A stretch of 64,000 nucleotides of DNA, taken from assembly GCA_905221605.1 (NCBI GenBank), contig CAJNDS010002069.1, positions 642,529 to 706,528 on the forward strand. The letters run 5' to 3'. Below are positions 55,561 through 64,000 of this stretch, one piece after another. Source of the DNA: Symbiodinium natans. Lineage: Eukaryota > Sar > Dinophyceae > Suessiales > Symbiodiniaceae. Position 1 is the first letter of the stretch; each line of letters opens with the position of its first letter. Both the position numbers and the translations under genes were made by a program. Under the pieces are notes generated by a model that saw only the letters and a list, made by a program, of their open reading frames with translations, was not told the DNA's origin and searched no databases.

Positions 55561-58500
55561 CAAGTGGGCGCGACATGCGTATGTAACACCGGCGGGGGGC
55601 AGGACACCGCGACATACACCTATTTGGAGGCACATCCAAATAAAAGCGTGGTCGAAGAGTGGCTGCGCGGGCCGCGACAACCGGCGGTTCTGGCACACGG
55701 CCATGTGTGAAGAACAGAATTCTCAAGTAGGTGCCCACCCGACGTGAGTTGTGCACGTTGATTGAACACGCTGGGCTTGAAACCGCAGGTTTCCAGCTTG
55801 TGGTGTCAAAGGCGCATCTTGGGAGGTCAACTTCGTCCTTGGCTGGCCTTTGTCTCGGATGACTGCACCAGCTGCTTCGTGTTCTCCAGGGCACTTGCCT
55901 GCGATCTGCAACCCCAACCTGCGACCCGAAACTTGAAGTACCGCACGATGGAAGTCCTTGCCGGCAACCAAGGCGTGCCAGCAAGAGAAGACAAACTTCA
56001 TCGCGGTCCTTGCGTTCGTGCTGCGGAAGCGTCGGGGTTCCGGAGCGTTGTTTAGCTTTTGGTTTTCTCAGACCATGTTGCGTGGTGGGCACAGGCCCCA
56101 AGCGCTTCGAAGCGCCCTGTCATCACTCCCGCGGACATGTGGCTGCGTGCCAATACTTTTGGCCTGCGACATGTCCGCGGCCCACGTGCACGACACACCA
56201 CGCTACACAGGATTTGTAACATTGCCCAGTCTAAGGTTTTTGCAACAGACTTGCCTGCCGTCTGATTCATCTCTTGTCTCACACGTTCCAGAGGTCTGTA
56301 ACAATATAGGCGTGGTCTGTATCAGAAGGGTGGCTGCGCAGGCCGCGACAACCGGCGGTTCTGGCACACGGCCATGTGTGAAGCATAGAACGACTGCTGA
56401 CACATTTTTCTTGAGCAGCCCGCGCGCTTCATCATCCTCCTTAGTTTGCTCGCCTCCGCGCCCACTCCGCCGCCATCCAGTCTCGCTCTTTCCCCCCCCC
56501 GCCCCACCGTCACATGGGCTGCGTGCTCTGCGGACGGAGGCGTGAGCCTGCATCGTGGTCGTCTGGTCGCATGTGTTGAATCCTCGGTTTTGCTGGATTT
56601 ACGTGGGATGGCTCTCTCTCTCAGACGCACACTCTCACGTGTTCGTGTGAAAGGGGACGGACTCTTGAAGTAGGTGCTCCACCCAACGTGAGTTGTGCAC
56701 GTTGATTGAACAGGTTGGGCTTGAAACCGCAGGTTTCCAGCGGATGCGGTAATGGATGAAGCTTGTGGTCTGAAAGGCGCATCTTGGGAGGTCAACTTCG
56801 TCCTTGGCTGGCCTTTGTCTCGGATGACTGCACCAGCTGCTGCGTATTCTCCAGCGTCTCAATGTCATTCCCTGTCATCTTACGGCCCCCCTGGCTTCGC
56901 CCCCGTGGCTCGACTGAGGCCTAAAGAAGAAGCAGAAAATAAGTTTGGTCGGCGTGGAAAGCGCATGCTATCGGCTCCCTGGCCGAAGCCGCACGCACTG
57001 CAACAACTCACGTCGCGTAACTTTCGCTCCCTACCTGGTGTCAGCGGTCGCCACGTTAAGGCTATTTAGGATCGGTCAACCAGAAGTAGCTGCAACAGGA
57101 AGATGTTGCTTCAGCAGCCTGCAGGGTTCATCATCCTCCTTCGTTTGCTCGCCGCCCATTCCACCTGCCCCCCACCCCGACAGTCACATGGGCTACAGCT
57201 ATGGTGCACTTTGCAGACACACGGTTGTCTGCCAGACGTGGGTTTCTCCGTGCCCCTGTAAATCTTGCAGAGCAGTCGAGACTTGACACTGGAAATCCGT
57301 GCGTGCATAACGTTCCAAGAGCCTTCATCTCGGTCGTCCGATTGCACGTGTTGCATTCCCGAATCTGCTGAACTTGCGTAGGCTCTGTTGCACTTATACA
57401 TTCTCACAGACTCAGCGCGTAGGAGGTGGACCCTTGAAGTAGGTGCTCCGCCCAGCGTGACTCGTGTGCTTGCAACAGCAGGTTTCCAGCAGATGCGGTA
57501 ATGGATGAAGCTGATGGTCTGAAAGGCGCATCTTGGAGGCCAACTTCATCCAGCACCTGCTACGTATTCTCCAGATCGCTTTCCCGCGATTTGCGAACCC
57601 AACCTGCATGAAACATGCCTCGACTTCCCTGCCAGTTGAATGAAGGCGGAGAGGGGTTCTTGAACAAGTCGTGCCTCTCGATGCGTCTTGCACGTATGAA
57701 CCTTCGGTGTCAAGTCCTGGATGTACTGCAGATTAATGCAGGGATCGGCGACAGTCACGCCTAAGTCCCGGCCAGGGCTGCCTTCGCAATGTGAACGCAC
57801 ATGCCATGAAGTGACGCCAAGTCCTGCCTTTGGAACCTTCACGAGACTCTGACAAAACGCTGCGCCTAGAGAATCGCCGCATTCCATCCTGAGCAAAGCC
57901 AACGTCAAGGCACGGTCTCTTGATGTTGCATGCCTTCTTCGTTCCTCGGAAAGCGATAGGGGCCTACAGTACAGCGATACCCCTATAAGTAATCTGTACG
58001 GCTGCAAATCCTCGAGAATCGGTAGGGGCCCACCAAGCATGCTGCGCAATGTTCAACGAACACAGGGCTTGGTCGGCCACTCATCAAAAAGCAAGTGAAA
58101 ACTGCGCAGCACGTGTTCGAGATGCATCTGCTGGAGTCACGCGTTCCTCTGTTCTGATTGCGCGTGTTGAATCCCTATAAATCCGCATGTTTGCTGGATG
58201 TACATGGGCTCTCTTTCTCACGTTGCGAGCGCATTCTCACATGTTCAAAGTGCTATTGGGGGCGGACACTTGAAGTAGGTGCTCCACCCAACGTGAGTTG
58301 TGCACGTTGATTGAACACGTTGGGCATGAAACCGCAGGTTTCCAGCGGATGAAGTAGGGGATGAAGCTTGTGGTCTGAAAGGCGCATCTTGGAGGCCAAC
58401 TTCGTCCTTGGCTGGCCTTTGTCTCGGATGACTGCACCAGCTGCTGCGTGTTCTCCAGGTCACTTGCCCACGATCTGCGACCCCAACCAGTGCGAAGCGT

Positions 58501-59498
58501 AGAACAGCTCGCTAGCTGTTTTGCACTCACATTTTGCTTCAGCAGCCTGCAGGGGTCATCATCCTCCTTCCTTGCTCCCGACCCATTCCGCACCCCTCTT
58601 TTACTCTCTCCTCCAGCTGCCCCCCAGTCACATGGGCTACAGCTGCGGCTACGGCGTGCTCCGCAGACACAGGATGCCACAGGGTTGTCTCCCAGACGTG
58701 GGTTTCTCTGTGCCCGTGTAAATCCTGCAGAGCAGTCGAGACTTCACACTGACCATTCGTGTGTGCATGACGTTCCATGAGCTTTCATCGCGGTTGTCCG
58801 ATTGCCGCATTCCCGAACTTGCTGAACTTAAGTAGGCTCTCTTGCACTTACATTCTCACGTTCTCACAGCGCATAGGAGGTGGACCCTTGAAGTAGGTGC
58901 TCCGCCCAGCGTGACTCAAGTCCTTGTCGATTGGACACATCGGACTTCCAACAGCAGGTTTCCAGCAGATGCGGTAATGGATGAAGCTCGTGGTCTGAAA
59001 GGCGCATCTTGGAGGCCAACTTCATCTAGCACCGGCTACGTATTCTCCAGATCGCTTTCCCGCTATCTGCGACCTCAACGTACGTGAAACATAGCGCAAC
59101 TCCATAGTTGCTTTGCACATCTGTGCACACACATTCAGCTTCAGCAGTCCCCAGAAGTCATCGTCCTCCTCCATGTATTTCCCGCCCATTCCGCCACCGC
59201 TTCCCTCTCTTTCCTGTCGTCACCGCAGTCACAGGGGTATGCACGTGACGTTCCATGAGCCTGCGTCCTGGTCGTCAGATTGCATGTGTTGCGTCCCCGA
59301 ATTTCCCGGACTTCCGTGGGCTCTCTTGCACGTACATTCTCACGTGCTCACAGTGCATAGTGGGCGGGCCCTTGAAGTGAGGCACGCACGTTGCTTGGAC
59401 TTCCAACAGCAGATTCCCAGCGGATGTGGCAGTGGATGAAACATGGTGTCTGAAAGTACGCAAGGTGTGTCCTGAAGTAGCTGGTGGCTAGGTTGCTA

Positions 59499-59562
59499 TG
59501 ATGGTTCCTCAGCCCCTATTGGGCTTTACAACAGACCAACAAGCCGTAGGAGATTGCGATCT
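59499..59562. repeat. Dispersed repeat shared with 62270-62320
   Basis: ATGATGGTTCCTCAGCCCCT then ATTGGGCTTTACAAC and AACAAGCCG; matched at 62272 by GTGATGGTTCCCCAACCCTT, GTTGGGCT and ACAAGCCG. Confidence 0.7.
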
Positions 59563-59644
59563 TGGATCCAAGCTTCTCCTCGCCTTCGGATGGGCCTCAG
59601 TCTGAGATGGTCAAAGTTAACCTCCGTGATGATGCCTGCAGCCC

Positions 59645-59664
59645 GAAACCCTAAACCCTAAACC
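59645..59664. repeat. Isolated short CCCTAAA array
   Basis: Only two to three units; one of the very few telomere-type repeats after 50 kb. Confidence 0.85.
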
Positions 59665-60909
59665 CAGCATGTACTCGCCTCCAAGTCACCTGCCCGCGAC
59701 TTGTGACCCGGACGTGCGTGAAGCATGGCACGACTCGGTAGCTGCTCTGCACACATTGTGCTTTAGTAGCCCGCAGGGGTCATCATCCTCCTCCCTGTGC
59801 TCCTCCCCCATTCCGCCACTCTTTCGCTCCCTTGCCTCCCGCCTGCACAGCCGTCTGCGTATGCCCGTGACATTCCATATGAGCCTGCGTCGTGGTCGTC
59901 TGACTGCATGTGCTGAATCCTCGGTTTTGCTGGACGTACGTCGGCTTACCTGCACTTACATTCTCACGTGTTCACAGTGCATAGGGGGCAGACCCCTTGA
60001 CGGCCGCTCCCCGTGAAACATGCATGTTGCTTGGACTTCCAGCAGCAGGTTTGAAGGCCAACTTCGTCCTTGCCTTGCCTTCGTCTCGGAGGACTGGAGC
60101 ACCTGCTGTGTATTCTCCTCACTTGCCCACGATCTACCCCAACCATGAAGCATAGAGCAACTCGATAGCTGTTTTGCACACACATTCTGCTTCAGCAGCC
60201 TCCAGAGGTCATCATTCTCTTTCATTTGCTCCACGCCCATTCCGCTGCCCTCACCCAGTCACTCTGTTCGCCCTCCCCACTCCCTCAGTCTCGTGGGCTA
60301 CAGCTGCAGCGACGTGCTTTGTGGACACAGGGCTGTCTCCCAGACGTGGTTTTCCCGGAGCCCCTGCAACTTCTGCAGCGCGTTCGAGACTTGACGCTGA
60401 AGGTTCATGTGTGCCATGAGCCCTGCATCGTGGTCGTTTGACTGCACGACGTGTTGCATCCCCGATGTTGCTTTCATGTCATCTTATTTCCTTTTCCCCC
60501 TGCCCATTCCGTCGCCACACAGTCTCTCTCTGCCACCCACCCACCCCGCAGTCACATGGGCTACAGCGACGTGCTGTGCGGACACAGGGTTATCTATCAG
60601 ACGTGGCTTTCCCTGACACTCAACGTTCGTGTGCGCATGACGTTCCATGAGCCTGCATCGCGGTCGTCCGATTGCACGTGTTGCCTTGCCGAAACTGCGG
60701 TACTTACGTAGGCTCTCTCGCGCTTACATTCGTGCTCGCAGTGCATGGGGGGGCCAGGCCCGAGAAGTTGGTGCTCCACCCAGCGTGACATGTGCATGTT
60801 GCCCGGCCTTCCAACAGAAAGCAAGCTTTTCCAGCAATGCGGCAATGGATGAAGCTATCTTGGAGGGCAACTTCATCCTTGCTCTGCCTGCTGGCCAGAT
60901 CAGCTGAGC

Positions 60910-61690
60910 AAAAGGCTCGACTTGTCACAGGATGGAAAGTGAACTCATCCGGTGTCGCAGCATCTGGGTGTCAGCAGTTCAAGTGCAGACAATGCCTAGC
61001 CGCTAGCCCCAAGTCAAGCAACCCATGCTCAGACATGGACGCTTTCGACCGTGCCAAGCCATGCCCAGTCCAGACTCGCGTATTTTGCGCCATTCAGACT
61101 TCTCCGCTTTGCTGCGCGGACAATTTGGCTTGAAGCGCAAGTGCCGCGAGCGGTTGCCGGTCCGTGAACTCAGCATGGTTTTGCAGCTGAATGGTGTGCT
61201 GCCCATTCTGCATTGCTCTGCGAGCTGCTCTTGATGAGCATGCCGATTCCGAGTTCAAGCATTGTTCCTGTTCCAGGGATTGCGAAAGCGCCAGCGCTGG
61301 CAGGAGTGGCTGTCACTCAGATTGCGTGTTCTCGCATGCCGGAGTCTAGGACTAGGAATGTATCCACGGACATCGCCCTTACTCGAGGCCCGAACGAACT
61401 CAAGCCTGTAAGTTCTAAATGTTTGTGCAGTTTGTCGTAGTTGCCAGGAGCAGCTCCTGGCAGTTCAGTTCTGCGACTCGCAGCATCTGGGTGTCGGGGC
61501 AATTCCGCCCCATGTCCACAAACCCATGCTCAGACATGCATGCTTTCGACGAAGCCATGCTCAATCCAGACTCGCATGTTCTGCGCCAGGACACGTGGGG
61601 CTTGAAGCGCAAGTGCGGCGAGTGGTTGCCGGCGACATGACTTTGCAGCTGGATTCGCTGGACGGTGTGCTGACCATTCTGCATTGCTCT
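60910..61690. repeat. Two further diverged copies of the 54.87 kb block
   Basis: CGCAGCATCTGGGTGTC occurs at 54917, 60955 and 61481; AACCCATGCTCAGACATG at 61019 and 61521. Downstream text (CAGACTCGC, TTGAAGCGCAAGTG, GGTTGCCGG) matches between 61070-61165 and 61567-61640. Copy spacing is about 0.5 kb. Confidence 0.8.
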
Positions 61691-64000
61691 TGACCATGCC
61701 GAGTTCGAGTTCATGCAATCCTTTTTTCCCATCGGAAACTCAGAGGGCAGCCGTGGTCAGTCTCAGTACGATTCAGATCGCTGAGCTGAGCGTGTTGGAC
61801 TTTGAGATTCCGTCTGCCAACAGATTCGGCTTAAAGCGCGAATGGTTGTCACTCAGTGAGCTTGCCATTTAGTCGCGGTTCATCCCTGATATCTAGAAGG
61901 CCGAGCCTTTGACTCTATTACGAGCACAAACCTGTGTGCAGCCACCATCGTCCTCGTTCAGTCTGTTCTTCCACTGCTCTTCGTACATCCCAAGCGCGAT
62001 TGAGAATTGCGTCCTTCTCCACTCTCGCGCGTGCTGGGCTCCTTTCTCCAGCCTCGCTGCACCCTCATAAGGAGGCGCGTGTTGCTTGTCGTGGAGGTTT
62101 TGGCGTCCCCTGCCTCCCTCATAAGTAGTTGGCAGTGAGTCTGATCTCGGGATCCTGGGTTTTCCTTCTTATCAGGGCACTTGAAAATAGTTCCGGCAGT
62201 TCAGATTGGTTGCTGTTTGGCAGCGGCATGTAGCGGGAGAACTGTAGAACTCTCCACGCCTTGAGAGTGTTGTGATGGTTCCCCAACCCTTGTTGGGCTA
62301 CACGAACAAGCCGCTGGACATTACACTAGCCGTTTTCAGTCTCTTGAGCCGAAGAGCCGAGACTGCTTCTTAAGAATGGCTCCTGAACACACGCAAGGCT
62401 AGCTCCAGTACGTTGCCATCGTCAAGCGTGCCGGCGCTGGCGGGAGTTGGGCCATCGAAGCCTTGGGAGGCTGGGTTGAAAGGTGCCGGCCGAATACGCA
62501 GAGGCCAGATTTGGAGTTAAAGGTTGGCGGATGGAGCAGGTTTCCTATACGAATTAACTGGTCCAGGGCATGCAACAGGCGTGCAGACGCGTGCAAATCC
62601 AGAGCGCAATCTCTCAAATTAACATCAACCTTATTAAGGCCATAACGGCCTACGCTCTGGGCCCACGTGGCCTTCCGACTCTTCAGGGTGGACACGCATT
62701 AAAGATCACTAAAGAGGGTCCGGCGCATTCCCAGAGCGGATTTCTGTTGCTGTTGCACTGGCAACTCCCTGGCAAAATCTCAGTGTCCAAACTCAGGGCA
62801 ACACGGAGGTAGGAAACCGTCTGACGGGCAACAGGCACCCATTCCACGAACTTAGCGGGGCAGAACCGGGTGCCACGAAACTTCTGCGAACCTGAGGACA
62901 GATTCACGAAGGGTCCAAGGGTTAGCTGGAAGACTCACCCATGGAGAGTAGATGCCCCTGCGAACGCAGGGAAGGTTCAACGAAGTTAGCAGAAGGCCAC
63001 GAGGCTTCGTGCAAAGGGGCAGGGGTTTTAGACGAACTTAGTTTGGGGCCCCCTTGCCCGGTCTAAGTGTTGCCTCTCTTTGTTTCTTCAAACAAACCGA
63101 TTGGACCAAGCGATACTTCCAGCAAGCTTCATGGTCGAGATCCCAGTGCGTGTTTCGCAAAACCTCCGCGCACGTGAGAGGCAAGTAATGACTAATATGC
63201 TCATGACATGAGCCAAGCAACGGATTGCTTCGCTCCTGGTGTTCGCTCAGCCAGAACAAGCCCTTGCGTTGTGCTCAATTGAAAGGCAGCTAATGCTGTT
63301 ATCCGAACTGGCAGCCACACAGGGTGCTAACGCAGCCGGGCGATGCACCTGTGGGCTGCGTGGCCGCCTTGGGAAATTTCTCCAGAGGCCTAGAGGTCTC
63401 CGCGCGGCGCATCCCGTGGCAGTCCTAACATAACCCCTCACGCCCAGGCCCCGAATGCCCCCAGGCAGAAACGTGGCAGCCCGGACTGCCTCAGTAGCTT
63501 GTCGACGTTCTGCATGGGCGGAGTGACAGATCTGTCGCTTGGACCCTCGGAATGTGCTGAATCGAAGGAGGCTGCGCGGACTTGTGACGGCCAAAAGAGC
63601 TCATGCTACTTGCAGGGCGGTTTCCTTGACAAGCCTTCGCTGCACCGCGTGCCACAAATAGACTCAAAGCAGCAATGGAGACTCGGAGAGATGATGCTGG
63701 ACTTCGAAACGTGTCCTGACACGACGAATGTCCGCTGGACTAACATGCAGGGTTCCGCTGTAAGGTACTCAACTGCTAAGCTCCACACACTCCTCACTTT
63801 AAGGACAAGAAATCGCACCATGTCGCACCGCTACTGGTGCCTCAAAGCTTCCGCAAAACGCCCACGGGCGTGCCACGTGTGCGCCATCAAATCGACAAGC
63901 TCGAAACCGATGCTTCAGCAAAGCCGACTCATGGGCCAGAGCGTTGTCTGCTCCATGCGCTGCGGGTTCCCCGCCAAGGTTTTCAGCATCTTTCAGCCTG
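61691..64000. other. No recognised gene or repeat
   Basis: Apart from the short match at 62270, no family, array or inverted repeat was seen. Open frames do not exceed about 115 codons. The region is GC-balanced and not low complexity, so it may hold exons of a gene I cannot identify. Confidence 0.4.

Larger units (their letters stand above)
55714..60905. repeat. Complex satellite, about eight degenerate units of 480-950 nt
   Basis: Anchor word GAAGTAGGTGCTC or its variants at about 55714, 56668, 57435, 58272, 58889, 59370, 59994 and 60758. Each unit carries, in order and with indels: CCACCCAACGTGAGTTGTGC, GGTTTCCAGCGGATGCGG, TGGTCTGAAAGGCGCATCTT, CAACTTCGTCCTTGGCTGGC, TCAGCAGCCTGCAGGGTTCA, TCACATGGGCTACAGC and GACGTTCCATGAGCCTGCAT. 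Open frames appear on both strands but are broken differently in each copy, so a shared protein is not supported. Confidence 0.9.

Noticed and set aside
55714-60905. Satellite units as a tandem gene family
   Set aside because: Open frames differ between copies and strands, and stops and frameshifts fall at different places in each.
1-64000. Spliced-leader, tRNA, rRNA or CRISPR sequences
   Set aside because: None recognised by eye; the dinoflagellate spliced-leader word TTTTGGCTCAAG was not seen. A computed search would be decisive.

Overview
The window looks like nuclear DNA of a dinoflagellate, probably a core or Symbiodiniaceae-type species. This is inferred from four things. TTTAGGG/CCCTAAA telomere-type repeats are scattered through it. 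Genes are split into many 20-120 nt exons. By my exon joins, most introns start with GC or GA instead of GT, with AG|G at the junctions. All confidently read genes lie on the plus strand, as expected for one-way gene clusters. No bacterial operon, CRISPR array, rRNA or tRNA was recognised. Exons were placed by joining short open stretches that continue a known protein family across AG acceptors in a consistent phase, so coordinates marked approximate may shift by a few codons.

Layout: 142-2924 coiled-coil gene with a Ser/Asp tail (unidentified); about 4430-7208 TatD-family metal-dependent hydrolase with an inserted Cys/His segment; about 7980-10760 coiled-coil gene (unidentified); 11-13.7 kb mostly repeats with two orphan candidate exons; 13772-26229 PPR-SMR protein; 27155-40796 ABC1/UbiB-family atypical kinase (N-terminus not found), whose third intron (27799-33271) seems to contain a complete same-strand gene (28513-33124); about 42651-43992 bacterial-type ribosomal protein uS12; about 45200-47800 unidentified multi-exon gene; 49571-50648 METTL13-like methyltransferase domain with only one intron. 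From about 50.7 to 64 kb no protein family was recognised. That stretch holds an eight-copy degenerate satellite (55.7-60.9 kb) and several older duplications.

The first 49 kb and last 14 kb differ strongly. Telomere-type arrays, poly-C runs, CT tracts and small inverted-repeat elements saturate introns and spacers up to about 49.5 kb and nearly vanish afterwards. The most interesting signals are telomere-type arrays that touch splice sites, three families of short terminal-inverted-repeat elements in introns, the nested gene, and the satellite. The genes do not form one pathway. Several are organelle-linked by family knowledge (PPR-SMR, ABC1K, uS12), which may be coincidence.
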